In this document: piece after piece, positions 45,649 through 61,967 of the stretch | How positions within the stretch are numbered: position 1 is the first letter of the stretch | How the letters are laid out: each line of letters opens with the position of its first letter | Source: Mesodorylaimus sp. YZB2_4 | Lineage: Eukaryota > Nematoda > Enoplea > Dorylaimida > Dorylaimidae | Reading direction: 5' to 3' | Assembly: GCA_030248295.1 (NCBI GenBank) | Contig: JASANH010000601.1 | Location: 1 to 64,000 of the forward strand | DNA length: 64,000 nt | Notes under the pieces: model-generated | Databases searched by the model: none | What the model was told of the DNA's origin: nothing | The model's input: only the letters and a program-made list of their open reading frames with translations | Made by a program: the position numbers and the translations under genes

Positions 45649-47378
45649 TTATTATAATGACTAAAACTAGTCGAAACTGGACCCTTGAAAGTGCGACATC
45701 AAGTTCATGGGCACATGCCCCAAAACATGCTCACCTGGATCCCTTGGCGGGCAGCCTCGAAATTCCTTTCCCAGCAAGGACCGTTCACGGTCTGGCAGTT
45801 TAATTGGGAACTGCATGTCACGGGTAAAGGGCTTCTTGAAAATGTAACATAAGAGCTTGGAAGCGAAGACAACTGCGTTGTCTTGCTCGTAGAAGGCGGT
45901 TGCATTCCCTAAAAAAGTAAGTAATCACACAGCTTTACAAAGAAAGTCGAAATATTTACAGTTGACATTTAACGACAATTGCCAGTTATCGATAATTCTT
46001 GACGATAAGTAGAAACCTTTCAGCAACTCGCGCCCGCAACCAAGGTCCAAATAATCGTGATCCTGAGAACGGAAATAGAAGGAGCGACCGGCGGGAACCA
46101 ACGTGTCGCTGAAACGATATTCATTGAAACGACACAATAAAAAAGACGGGACGATGAACTTACTTGAAATAACGACCTTGACGGAATAACAAATCAAGAA
46201 AGCGAATTTGTGACATTTCACGCTCGCTCATTTCATCGTGATACACTGAAAAAGTATCTCAACAGTGTCATCGTCAGTTGATGCTACTGTTGCCATTCAG
46301 CTGTCCTCAAAATAGTGGTGGCATTTACTTCACGGCTAGAACCATATCTCAGGAAATGGCTTAAAAACGCTCTCACTCCTGCGTAGTCTACAGTGCCTGG
46401 GGCTATACATACAATGCATTGCCTCGTGATCAGTTTTTCTTTCTGCTCGAATTGGCGTTTTACTCATGGCTATTCTGGCTCATCGTCAGAAACAGTCCTA
46501 TTAAATCCCGCGAAAAAAGCCGTTTCGGGAATCCTACAGTGGTTTAAAGTCTTTGGGCCAAAACGCCAGTATGTGCTATATTAAAAAAGGGGCTGTCAAC
46601 CTGATCCTACCATGTCGGGTCCACCACCCCTTCCAGATGCCTTCGATCCCAGTGCCATAGATCTCGAGTCTTCCGAGTTACCAGACTTCTGCAAATGTTT
46701 TGCCCTAAGCGGTCTAAAGTAAGGCACGCTGTCCTCGTAGCGGACCGATTAGCCCTATGACACCACGCTGGAGAACTGATCAACAATCAGCACCTTGTGA
46801 ACACAAAAAATAAACCTGCCAGACCAGTTCTAGAGGCTTTTTTATTGCGACTGTTTTTGTTTGTGTTAATCGTGCATAGATGTGTGGTTTTACGGTGTGA
46901 AAACATGAGACATTATCGAATAGTCAATATGTACTTTCTCACTGTCATCAGAACCCCAAGCGGAGAACATGGGCTACTAAATGACAGCTAATTTAGAAAC
47001 AGCCCCTTTATACAGTAGACTACAGATTGGTTGGGATTAGTTGATTCTCGTGTTCGTACAGGCCTCGCTCGACTCGAGTCTTTACCGCTAGATCGAGAAC
47101 CAGGGAAGGGGGTAGCTTCCCACCAGCACTGTCTTCGCCCTTTTCTTTGAATCAGCGCCTTACCTGGCCGTTTTCTTGATCTTCCCAGCGGCATCAAATC
47201 TGATCATTTCGACATCGTACTGATGAACGACTACGTGGTTTTGGATCTGGAATCGGAAATGATTTGCCTGCAATTCGATTGGCCGTCCAGCAGTGCCGCC
47301 TTTGTCTGGACGTCGGATCAATGTGATCGGACCATTGACGATCGCCAAACCTTGTTCCTCTTCCTTGTTTGATGGCAT

Positions 47379-48785
47379 GTTCCACTTCGCTTGCCGAGAA
47401 ACTACGCGTATACAATGACAACAACTAGAAATTCTAGGCTCAAACAGGCCCACCAAAACACCGAACGACCGGCCAGTCTCAACGAACGGCCACACACTGA
47501 AAATGGACTCGTGCCGACGGGCGCATAGATATCTGGAAATCCTGTCTCAGAACACAGTCATTCCACTCCAGAAGGTCAACAAGGACCGAAGAAAAAACAG
47601 CGAGAACAGGAACAAGAAAATTCTGCGTCCCCCAAATTCTATCTACTCTCGGCAAACTCACGATCAGAAAGCAATCTCAATCACGCAACCCACACATTTG
47701 TTGGCACATCGTTGCAAACCTGCTGGTCTTTGACCTCTGCTCAGTGCACCGTGAGGTCTTACCAGGCGAAGTCCTGTCGTTGGTGCTCTCTTGGAGAGGC
47801 GACATAGCGTAAAGAAAGGTTGGGAAACACAACGCATGGGGGTCGGGTTAGAAGAATACAGGGGGTTTGCAGATAAATGAGCACATACAATATGTAAAGT
47901 ATGATAAACTATCAGAATAGGCAATAAGGGGACGTGCACTTACGAATGGCCCTACAACAAATGGCCAAGGCTCGGCGAATAAGGAGCTCCACGAGCAGAG
48001 GCCGAATAGAAATGCGCCACCACTAATTCCACCAAATGACGGAACCCAGCCAGAGGTCCCAGTTTTGGCAGTTCTCTCAATAATTCTCATAACGGCAATC
48101 TGCCTGCCTGTGTCCTCCTTCAGCCACCCCTGACCGCTTTATCTGGTGGGGTCACGTCAGAAGTCCATTGGCCGAAGGCCCGTAGCCGTATGCACTACAG
48201 TAGACTGTTTTGTTCAAACTGAATTGTCTAAAGGCAAGTTTCCCATATCGACAAGAAAACCACACCGGAGGGTGTGTACTGTAACTCCTACTATGGCTCG
48301 CGACAGCAGCGAAGACTCGACCGCTTCCAAGGTTGGCTTTTACGAGACTCCAATAATCTTGACTGCGGGTGGTGCCCCAAAGGCAGCAGCTATGTTCTGT
48401 AATTGTATGCAATATACTGTACAGTATTATACCGCTATGTCGAACTGACACTTGTGCACACACTGTCCACAAAACCCTTAATGTGAAATTTATGCATGTT
48501 CAGCCAATCAGCGCCAGAAGTACTGCGGAGCACAATTTGTTCTTCGCAGTAGAGGATATGCAGCACAACACAAAGTATAAGCAACCAGCCCACACTCATA
48601 TGTTCGAAAACAAATTTTACAAATCTATGGGTTGACTGGGCCTGCCCTTCCTGAACCTAAGAAACAGTAAATCTTGCAGATGGCATTGGCCACTCATGGC
48701 ATGAGGTAAGATTTCTGTGAGTACAGTATTTTACACGCGTGTTTGCTGTGCCTGCTGTATCCTGTCGTCGTTTATTGACAGCATG
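47379..48785. other. Upstream of Argonaute; possible short membrane-protein exon
   Basis: On the minus strand 48090-47944 encodes an ATG-initiated MRIIERTAKTGTSGW and hydrophobic GISGGAFLFGLCSW segment, then a GTAAGT donor. No following exon could be assigned with confidence. It might be an unrelated small gene or a 5' exon. The rest shows nothing. Confidence 0.25.
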
Positions 48786-48789
48786 AAAT

Positions 48790-49281
48790 ATTAGTTGGCT
48801 GGGATGAGTTCTGGCTAATAAATTGAACTGTGGTCCCACCAGTGGCCACCACGGGTGTCTCCAGCAATAATGTTGATATACAAGCTACCTGTATATTCTG
48901 CTTTGACATCTCAGGTATTGCCTTGTGCCTTGTCGTCCAATGCTCCTGCAAGCTTAATGTATAATCCGTTTGCAATTCTTTTATTCCAGCTGGATCCAAG
49001 CGCATCGGCTTGTCAATATTGAATACAGCGCCAATCAATCACGAAATTACTGCTTTCGAGCATCCGGGCGGCCTTAAAGTCGTTGTGGCCGTGAATGAGG
49101 AGGTTGCCATCAAAAGCTACAGCAGCTGCGACTTAATTTCTTTTTTCTCACCCTTAAGTCAGTCGAATGATGTCATGGCTAGAATTTTCATATTATTGAA
49201 TAATCGCTCGCACACATTGGCTCGCAAATATTCCCTCTAAGTCCGCCCCCACAAAATATTGTGCCCGTGATCTTCCAGTGT
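48790..49281 (+). pseudogene. GBA copy 3, 3'-terminal fragment
   Basis: 48790-48916 is a degraded match to GBA exon 9, ending near TGACATCTCAGG. 48973-49105 matches exon 10 (CTGGATCCAAGCGCATCGGC is identical to the other copies) and 49155-49281 matches exon 11. Frames are broken and exons 1-8 are absent. It lies about 22 kb from copy 2 in the same orientation. Confidence 0.75.
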
Positions 49282-52183
49282 AATTTGCATAAACATGTTA
49301 CAAACAGGACTACTCGTCCGGACAGTGTCTTTGTGCGGTCAATTTATATCTAGATCTGTCGCACAGCGAGCTTACTGTGGCCAGTTTCCAAGAATTTCCC
49401 ACGCTCATTTCTCTCTCTGTAACCTATTTATCGTATTTTAACTACGTTTTCCCAGCAAGCCTTTCTGGCCCTTTCCTTCTGCTCTCGTTGCTTTTCTGCT
49501 GTAACCGTTATTTTATTTTCAGTAAATTTTTTCTGCAATCGAGTCTATTCCTTCCGCAAGAGTTACGTGTTTGGCTGAACGCGAGACAGAGTAATCTCGC
49601 GGTCTAACGATGAGCATGACGTATAAGCCAAACTGGAAACCAGGTGTGCAAATGTGATGCGGAGGAGTTGGTTTCTGTCAAAAGTTTCATCCTAACTGGC
49701 CAGACATTACTAACATGTCCAAATCGAATCAAGATTTTACATGGATGGACTTCGAAACACTTATAAGTTGTTAGTGTCTAATTCTACGTTTTATCAAATC
49801 GATTTTATGTAAAGGTCAGTTATGATTAGGGCTGGCAATTTCCATCTGCTGTCAAGAAAATTGCGCTTGGTGTACATTAGCATAGCACATGCGACAAATA
49901 GCGCTTCATTTTTGCCTTACAAAAATGATAAAACGGCCAAAGTCGAGTGACGCACTGCGTCAACGCTAATGGACGGAAAAAGAATTAATCGCTCACGTGA
50001 ACAATTAGTTTTTGATCGAAATAACATTCCGAATACATTTTAAGACGTGTAGGCGTGCGTGGACCATGCAGACTAGAGACAAAATTAAGTCACGAAATTG
50101 AGAAACCCATGCACCTGATGTCATTTTTCACTACCCCTATCCATAATTATCTTCCAGGTCTATGTACCTTGTTTTATGTTTGCAACCCGGTCCGATGCCT
50201 GGAATAGAACCATGATGAGGCTATCTCAATCCGAGTAGGAGTCAGTAGCTCCTAGACCTACTGCTTTTTTAAAATTTCCGTGCACCTTGGCTTAAATGGC
50301 TTCCGCAAATGGTTTGGAGGGGTGGCACCTACACGGACTCCCATGGTGACATGGAGTTGGTTCCTGGAAATGATGAAGCCAATGAGAGGGCTTTACTATA
50401 GCAGTCCGAGACACTGCCTGGCTAGTAAAGTCGAGGGATCTAGGCGCGTGATGCTGCTGTTTAGTCCGTCGGGGAAGGGTAACTGTAGGGTGTCTGCCTA
50501 ATCCTTCCAAACATGCATTGTAGACGTCTAAATATATTTTACCCAAAAATAACAATGTTTTTCATTCTTTATCCCCGAAGATGATATTGTTGTGGACACG
50601 TCATATTTAGCACCTGTCCACAACAGCTCTAATCTTAGTTGGCGGCCAAACATCGCACGATCACATTCCTCACGCCATTTCCGTTGATAAGGGTACGTGG
50701 CTACCCGCCTTATTGACTACGCACCTTTTTTGCTCATATGAAATAGACCACCCACATTGACGCCGTTTGATATCCTATTCTGACGTTCTTTCTTCCTCGA
50801 AGACAGCCTTTCTTTTCTCGGACTCGTTTTGAAGAAGACGTGGGAAACAATGGGGGCTTTGTGAGTGGTGAGGACTTGGTACTCTGGATCTTCAAAATTC
50901 TGGATCAAAACGGGGCCACAATAGACCCCGTTGCCCTTAGCCGACCCGATATGGTGCGGGTCTGGTCATCGACCTCCTTCGCTACATTACCTAGCATTTC
51001 CAATTCTATCACGTGCTGCTGTACTACGACTCGTTGCATTGCTCGGATCGAAACTGCACTTGTCTAAGTAAATTCAAAGGCGAGAGCAGCAGTCGAGCCA
51101 TTGAGGAGGCCAGTTGGCCACGTCGAATTGCATCCTTTCACAAGGTTTCCTTTTCGCTCATCTCGGCTTACTCGTTTTTCGTCTTATCGTTAGATGGAAC
51201 GGCCTTGATTGCGCCCGTTGTCCGAGTAATAAGTCTTCAAATCGACCAGTGACATTGGGCCTGGCAAATTTCATCCATGTGCAAACCTACGCTAGAAGCT
51301 CGATCAGCCTGTGCATTTTAGCTGATGATAAGATCCGCCTCGCTTGTTCCCACTCGTCTTGGTCTTACTATTTCATTTCAGTTCTTTTAGTTCTCTGATC
51401 TCTTCCAATCGGTTTCGGTCTCATTTTACACCCACGCCCACAGGCTAGGAGGATGAGAGCAAAGTTTCGACAGGATTGCAGATTATCAGTGCAATTTTCT
51501 CTGTCTTTCCCCGGGTGCATTATGGACCGAGTGTTGGGCTTGAGTGCTGCAATCGGACAAAGTAAACAGAGCAGCCCATTACTAATTACGTCCCATACTC
51601 GGCTCGGCCATTCGATACTAGTCTCGACAGATAGCAGGCTTTGCACTGTTTTTAATGCGTTTCTGTGAAATATCAGAATGAGGTTGGTACTTGGACACTG
51701 GCCTGATCATGTTTCGCTATCTCGGGTGTCCAGAAACAGGAAATAAGAAGGGATGATCTGGATACACACATCAGGGCCTAGTGCCGAACGGCGTTCACAT
51801 CGGTTGCGAGGTAGCTTCCAGAAAAGTGGGCCGTGCTATAATGCAGGTGCCATTCACTATCATTAACTAAGTGCCACTTGGTCGGTTGTGATGTGCTAAT
51901 GGCCCATAAATGGGGCAGCTCCATTTAAAGTAGCCATTTTCTTTCATTAGCTACTTAGACCCTACCTTGTGGCTTATGAACAGGATACAGCCTTACTTAG
52001 AGTCCATATATCACGTTTGCGAACTCACTCGTCAGAGCATCCTCGAAGTCGCTGTATGCTCGTGAATATTTAGGTCTCCGCATTCATCTGCTACTTTTTG
52101 GTCCGACAGCACTTGCGAACAGCAGCTCAGTTCGGTTCAACGTTGGTCGTTCGAGTTCACCTCACGTCGCGTAGGTGCGAAAG
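49282..52183. other. Intergenic, no gene recognised
   Basis: Several frames of 60-95 codons occur on both strands (for example around 51013-51400 +) without family motifs or consistent splice sites. No terminal repeats were identified. Confidence 0.35.
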
Positions 52184-52286
52184 TATGGCTGGTCTTGGGC
52201 AATATGTAGCGTGTTTGGCCATAGTAAGCGTACTCGTTTCGGCCGTTTTCATCGAACCATCCAATGGCGAAGAGCACGAAAAACGG
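52184..52286 (+). CDS. Isolated exon: signal peptide followed by dibasic site
   Basis: The exon encodes MAGLGQYVACLAIVSVLVSAV, a typical signal peptide, then EPSNGEEHEK and a split Arg codon before GTAAGT. A secretory leader followed at once by an acidic spacer and Lys-Arg is common in neuropeptide precursors. Later exons could not be assigned: the open 183-codon frame at 52799-53350 begins after a good acceptor but is in the wrong phase. A separate gene from the NPF-like precursor downstream, which has its own signal peptide. Confidence 0.4.
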
Positions 52287-52798
52287 TAAGTTTAGATTTT
52301 GATCTATCAAACACGAATTAATTTTGGGTAAATTAAAGCGCATGACACGAAATGCAAATGCGTGAGTTGCGAAAGGACATGTCCTGGCTAGTAATTAAGA
52401 AGGCACAGGGTAGTCGCGTGTGTGCCGTGAATGCCCACCTGCTCATCTTGAGGAGACGATTGAAAACAGCTGACCGTAAGTCATGCCAGTCTTTGTAAAA
52501 TGCAATTTCACAAGGCAGGTGCCTGATCGTGAGGTGCTTTACAGTACAAACGAAGACAGCCACTCATGCAAGCAGGTGCGTGCGGAATAGCTTGGGTAGA
52601 TACATGCTTGATAGATGAACCATGTAAGTGACTGGCGGTGGCTCCTTTCCTTGCATCGAAGCAGCCCGCCATATCTGTTCGAAATCCCGAAATAAGTTCC
52701 GCACTTACAATATAGCCCCTAGGCGGACCCTTTTCGCCCCCAGAGTAATAAGTGAGGTTTTACAGTATCTTAAATAGCCTACGTGATTTTTTTAGTTT

Positions 52799-53350
52799 GT
52801 GCTTCAAAAGTGCACCTCTGTCTCCTTATCTATGGCCCTAATCTCTAGGCTATTCGAATCTTGCCGCGATCAGAAAATTGTAAACAAGCTCAAACCGTAT
52901 GGCATACTGTACTCTCAAGAGAGACAGATAAGCCAAGCAAGTCGAAAAACCATAGACCAGATTTCGATCCACGATTATTCATTGAAGCATCTGTCAATCT
53001 TATCCAATGTCCCTGAGGGAACGCAATTTGGCTCCCAATTCTTGCTCTCCAAAAACTCAAGTGCACGCATTAGTCTTTTGAATAGGAAACAAGACGTGAG
53101 ATTTCGTATCAACAAGACTCGATTGAGCGCAGGACGTGATCTTTGGGGCATTAAAAAAGCCGAGGATCAACGACCTTCGATTGGTCATTTGCACAAGTTT
53201 TCTAATAAGGGACATCCCAGACGGAGAAAAAGCAATGAGTTGCAAAAAAATAAGCGACAGAGGCAAATTACGGTTGTGAATATAAATTTCCGACTTGAGT
53301 CTCTCGGTTTCCTTCATTACCCTAAATCCAAGATTAGCCTTATTTCGTGA
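52799..53350 (+). other. Open frame of 183 codons, uncertain
   Basis: A long uninterrupted frame just after a TTTTTTTTAG acceptor. The product would be basic (RRRKSNELQKNKRQRQ near the end) and matches nothing known to me. It is not in phase with the upstream signal-peptide exon, so it may be chance or UTR. Confidence 0.2.
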
Positions 53351-53654
53351 TGACACGACAGAAAGCATAATATGCTAGAAACGATGAAACGTGACTGATG
53401 AGCGACTGCCGTGGGAATGCTGCCTTTGGGCATGAGTGCATCCGATGGATCATCATGTACCCTCATTTCAACTAGCTTCTCCGGCGATTAGGCTTAATAT
53501 TTTCATCTTCATGCGAGGTTGAGTAAACTGGAAAGATCCAACTCAAAACTAACACCACTTCGTTTTCTGAAATTCGCCTCCGACGATCTGTCATCTTGAC
53601 GACGCTGAAGTGAAGGCCGTGTGATTATTGCTTCTACCAGTATTAAAAAACAGA

Positions 53655-54328
53655 ATGAGAACGATCACGATTTTGCTCTTTGTTCTTTCGAGCTCCTTTT
53701 TCATGGTCGATGCTGTACCGGTTAAAGGAGCAATAAAAATGCAGCCCTTGTTGACGTCGGAGGCACCCGTAACTAAAATGGTACATGTTATTGAGGGTCA
53801 TTTAGAGAAGCCAGAAGCTAAAGCGGGGCAGAAGTAAGTTGGCGATCATTAACATCACATTTTTAACACCACGGAAATCTGATCGAGGGTCAACCAATTT
53901 CACCATCTCACCAATTCTGACAGTCTTTTTTTATGCTTATAGCATGGAGAAACGCGCTGCTTTGAATGACGACTGGAAGCGAGCTGGACAAGGCAACTAT
54001 ATTAATACATTGGAGAATGCGTTGGGCACCATGCAAAGACCAAGGTTCGGAAAACGTTTTCATTTTGACGATGCTGAAGATGACGGTTTTTTCAAGTATG
54101 TGCTGCCTTCACCGACATCAATGCTGGTGACTCAATAATCCAACTCTTTTCAGTGACAAACGGGGCAGATCGTCCTTGATGGAGATGGAAAACGCTCTCA
54201 GCAGCTTGCAGCGTCCTAGGTATGCTGAGCGCCTATGATCTGTTCTGACTCCACACAACTGTAGTTCCGAACGTTCTAGATTTGGTCGCAGCGCGCAAGC
54301 CATGAAGTCGCGTTTATCGAGACGCTAA
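53655..54328 (+). CDS. NPF-like neuropeptide precursor with two RPRFamide peptides
   Basis: Four exons (53655-53833, 53943-54095, 54154-54219, 54280-54328) join in phase to 148 residues. Exon 1 encodes a signal peptide (MRTITILLFVLSSSFF). Exon 2 gives a peptide bounded by Lys-Arg: AGQGNYINTLENALGTMQ followed by RPRF-Gly-Lys-Arg. Exons 3 and 4 give a second one: GRSSLMEMENALSSLQ, then RPRF-Gly-Arg. Gly before the basic residues implies C-terminal amidation. The intron in the second peptide splits the last Arg codon of RPRF in phase 2, the position conserved in NPY/NPF genes. This supports NPF kinship although the peptides (22-23 residues) are shorter than usual. They should signal through NPF/NPY-type GPCRs. 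An alternative acceptor 15 bases upstream would give a longer SRFamide end. Confidence 0.8.
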
Positions 54329-57300
54329 TTTGAAAAGAGGAGTGACAGAAGATAAATGAGAATCGTGACGAGTATATAACATTAATTTGTAAGCAACTTC
54401 TCCCGTTGCCCTAATTTGCACATTGGATTATTCTAAGTTTTCTTGGACATGGTTTATATTTGCACCTTGGTCCTGGTCCTAGGGGGCCAACACTAGACGT
54501 TGAAACGAAGCTGGCGAGTATACTTGGCATGTGAACATCTGTCATAAAAAGCTACTTGAAAAATTAGGCAAACGTCGCATGGAGATTGAGGGCTCTGATA
54601 AAGCTGCAAATTCAGTATGCAAATACTCCTGTGTAACGATTGGCCTCGCTGTCTTGTAGGATGGTTGTTCAAAAATGATGGACAGCATGTGCGCCAGGGG
54701 GGCTGGTCTGAAACACTATCTATGACAGGTCTGATCTCTGACGTCGTTGCAATCCAATACGGCTTTGAGTCTACCCGGTCAAGATTAGTCTGAAAATATC
54801 AATTTGAAGACAGAAGAGCGTGTGCTGGATGGATCATGGACACAATGTAACTATGGGTCGGCCTATTCTTTTGGATGTGCATTCAATGTTACCATGATCA
54901 CTTGACGCATGTCTTTTGATTCCGCGTTGACAATGAAGGGGTATTGAGATTTGGAGCTACAGGGCATGCATTAACCAATAATCTGACAGGGCTAACAGCG
55001 ATCCAGTGTCTGCATGTAGCGCAGAACACGTCGGGGCTTGCCTAGCCTTGGAGGGGCTAGGAGTTGTCGATCAGGCTACAGTATGTAAGGGCATCCTACA
55101 TGGCAGCAAATAGAGCCGTGTACTCATAAAGCAGAACCTCAATGGAATGACATAGCCGCCAACGCGGCCGAATGATCCCTATGGGGAACACAAAACCGAC
55201 TGACCGAAAGATACCTTGTGTCTGGCTAACAGTTTGCTATTTGGACTGGACCAGAAGTAGAATTAGGCTAACTTAGAACAGTGATAATGCATTAATAAAA
55301 AATCGCTGATTGACCCAAGACTGGAGCACATCATCAGCTGATACTATCTCATAATTAGCCGATTACGGTTACTGCGTGGTTAAAAAGGTGGGCAGCAAAC
55401 ATTTGAGAAGTTCCAGTATTTCATCGAGCGCTAATGAGACTCCACATCCGAGCTGGTGCAATACACCTTTTTTTTGCGTTATGCATATTTAGATTGCACA
55501 GACATCTGATGATGACTGCTCGAATGCGTCCGTCTACAGTACTTTCGTATTACTTGCTTCGTGCGACTATTACAGTAGTACCTGCCTAAAGTTATACCTT
55601 AGTCACTTCAGCAGACCCCCGGATACTTCACTCCGCAAAAAATGCTGTTTTCGGAATCGTCTTATCGTAGTGGTGGATAGCTATGATAATTGGGTGTCAT
55701 AGCCTGTGGTGGTCCTACACAGGTGATGAGTGGTAAAGTGAAACATGCAAAATAAACCCAACAGTGAAAAAGGGAAGGTAGTGGCCACTGGTGCAGTCCA
55801 GGACTACTGGAAGAATAAGGGAAGCCATGAAGCATCGACTTTTGAGTTCCATGTCCGGATTGTATCAAATCTACGCCTCACGGAAGAGGACATGTGCCAT
55901 TAGTGAAGCATCATGTTCTGCTGAGATCGATAAGAAATGTAAATTTTGCAAAGCAAACACAAAACAGTCACGAGCATGTACACGCATATGTTTGTGCTCG
56001 CCGTAGGAAATAGTATTTTCAGAAAATTGCTTTCAGCAAATAGAGCAGTTTTTCTTCAAAAACTGTAAAGTAGTTGATGATTTTATAATCGGTATTTTCA
56101 CCTAGTCTCTTGTCATGTTCATGTTTTACCACATCACCAGATATACGCATTCGAGTCGAGGGCGACACATTATACACGAGGATCCACCCGGGCAGTGAGT
56201 CGAACACCCACTGGTGAACTGCGCACTTACGTGAGAGGCAGAAGCCTCACTACGCCACGGATCACTACAGAGTCGCTACCCCAGCCCAGCAATGCATGGG
56301 CCAAAAATGTTGGGAAGCATTGGTCCACACTTCAGCTGAGGCCCCGTTTTTCCTCTTCAAGCACCCCTATCTAGACAATATCAGAGAAATCGCGATGTTT
56401 TCGCTTAGACCACGCGACTTCCGATTAGGCTCTCATGATCAATGCAGAGCCTAAACCCCTTTTTATCAGGGCTTACAGCTTTAGAATTTTGTACTGTTGT
56501 CGATGTTTCCCAGGATGTGTCACGCTTTGTAATAGTTGAGAGAGGGTAGTCGCAGATTGTCTACGCCTACATTGAGATCAGGAGTCATGGTGTTTTTATC
56601 TTACGACGACTTTTCCAAGTGGAATGCATCGAACGAGGAAGAATGTAGCTGAAAAACAGCCTCCGTGATAAAAAGTCTGTAGTGTTGTCTATGACGCATG
56701 TACTGACTACAATTAAATGGGCATGCAATGTGAAATGGACAGTGATTTATCAAATCAACCATCTGGCGTGAAATTAGGCTCTGTGATCCGTTCTTGCCAA
56801 CCAACCTGACCCCCTTCTTTTCTGCACGCCTAAAAGAACTATACTTCCTCCAACGCATGGCAGCAGCCAATACAAGCAATAACAACCTTTCTATGAGATT
56901 AGCTTATGAGGTCACGCGTGCTCGAATTCCGAGCGCCCCCTGCGAAAACAACAAAGAAGCCATTAGATGGCTGACTGAGTTCGGCTTACAGCCTACGCAA
57001 ACTTGAATGAGCGGGGCTTGTTGGGTGGATAAAAAGTGTCATTTCTTGACAGTTTACGACGATACTGACGCAGATAATGTGTTGACCGAGATGACATTGT
57101 AGCGCAATTCGGGCTCGAAAATGGCAGCTAATCGCAAGCAGCGCCAACGCTTCATCAATAATGCTAACCCGTGTTTTGCGTCATCTCTCAGCACGGTCCT
57201 TCGATTATAACTGATTAGGTTTTTGAAATAAGCATATTTTAAAATGAGCAGCTGCTTTTTGAATAGAACCTCGTAGTGACATAATGGAAAAGTGAGAGAA

Positions 57301-58222
57301 GCCAACTGATTTATGCAAATACTTGTCGTTAGCTCATAACAGAGTGGGCGGAGATTAGGACTCGAATGTTACCTTACTAATGCGCCCACGAATACCCTTG
57401 CGCCTAATGACGTCGATTCCAGCTTGAGCATAGGGCTTACACTGAGCTCTGGGAAAGCTAGAAATAATGCAAAGGTGGACAGTGTTATTTGGTCAATCCT
57501 TTTAACGATTTTCAGACATAAATTTTCCAATAACCATTCACATTCCATAAAATACCTCGTACCCGAACAGAGCGAGCGAGTCAAAAAAGATACTAATTTT
57601 AAGTTATTTTTCCAAGAAGCTAACACAGACCTAAATAACCGTGAGAATAGAGGCCCCCGACGAAAAGGATACCGCCGGGCTGTCTGAAGAACTACGACCG
57701 AAGTACAATGTATACACGCCACACGCATGGATTAGACACCAAGACACGTATCGGCTAGAGTACAGCCTAAGTCGCCAAAGACGGAGACATACCAACAACA
57801 AGACACGATAACAAAATGGCAATAAAATGGTCACCGAGCACGAGCTTAGCAGCGATGCCAAAATCACATGTCCGAGTAAGAACGCAGCTACTACAGTAAC
57901 CCATTCATGATTAGTAAAATTTTCATGAACTCTAAATGATAAGCGATTTCTTTCTAGCAGCGGACTATGGACGAGGCTAAGAACCAAGACCAACTCACTA
58001 CGATACCACGTACAAACGTGCAAGCACAGGTCATATTGACCAGCCTTGAGCTCACGCACAGCCAATAGGCAAACACTAACTCTATTTGGAGTCGATACAG
58101 GACTTACATTCGGATTGGCTCAAGAATTATGAAACCAAATCTCATCTTCAAAAACGAAAAACCCACACCTCCATTAAAGATATTTAAATTTCATATGGTT
58201 TAAAGCGAGCTGCCGAATGTGA
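54329..58222. other. Long intergenic stretch; one tRNA-like repeat
   Basis: No gene recognised in 3.9 kb apart from a tRNA-like repeat near 56165-56250. Short frames (for example 56794-57006 +, 57369-57728 -) lack motifs. The far end holds the 3' flank of the EGR gene. Confidence 0.4.
56165..56270 (-). repeat. tRNA-derived SINE-like sequence
   Basis: On the minus strand: GATCCGTGGCGTAGTGAGGC (A-box-like, TGGCGTAGTGAGG) and later GGGTGTTCGACTCAC (B-box-like) with a self-complementary CAGTG..CACTG arm. The spacing does not fit a functional tRNA cloverleaf. Confidence 0.45.

Positions 58223-61967
<3,745 letters not shown>

Larger units (their letters stand above)
39552..47378 (-). pseudogene. 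Argonaute gene, multi-exon, carrying inactivating lesions
   Basis: Recognised exons: 47378-47164 (N domain, GTAGRPIELQANHF), 46245-46164, 46108-45960 (VPAGRSFYF), 45908-45735, 43723-43561 (PAZ), 43482-43442, 43389-43315 (MCEIAPGQR), 43261-43097, 43043-42922 (MID start), 42621-42422 (MID), 42102-41562 ([25 protein letters not shown]), 41293-41147 ([11 protein letters not shown]), 40457-40365 ([22 protein letters not shown]), 39989-39799 ([28 protein letters not shown]) and 39681-39552 (ends in MYWQ). The catalytic Asp, Asp and His positions are all encoded. Lesions: TAA at 42425-42423, a frame change near 41660 after IIMDLK, and TAA at 39929-39927 where DELQ is expected. The exon linking N domain to the next block was not found. 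The 43482-43442 exon does not join in phase. Start chosen at MPSNKEEE; an upstream exon is possible. Confidence 0.8.

Noticed and set aside
46610..46720. Plus-strand 36-codon frame MSGPPPLPDAFDPS.. ending at a GTAAGG
   Set aside because: Too short, no family match and no partner exon; lies inside an Argonaute intron.
54265..54279. Upstream acceptor for the last exon of the NPF-like gene
   Set aside because: It would give an SRFamide end unlike the first peptide; the acceptor at 54279/54280 restores RPRF and the conserved Arg-codon intron.
56165..56270. Functional tRNA gene on the minus strand
   Set aside because: A- and B-box-like sequences are present but the spacing between the T arm and acceptor stem does not fit a cloverleaf; better explained as a SINE.
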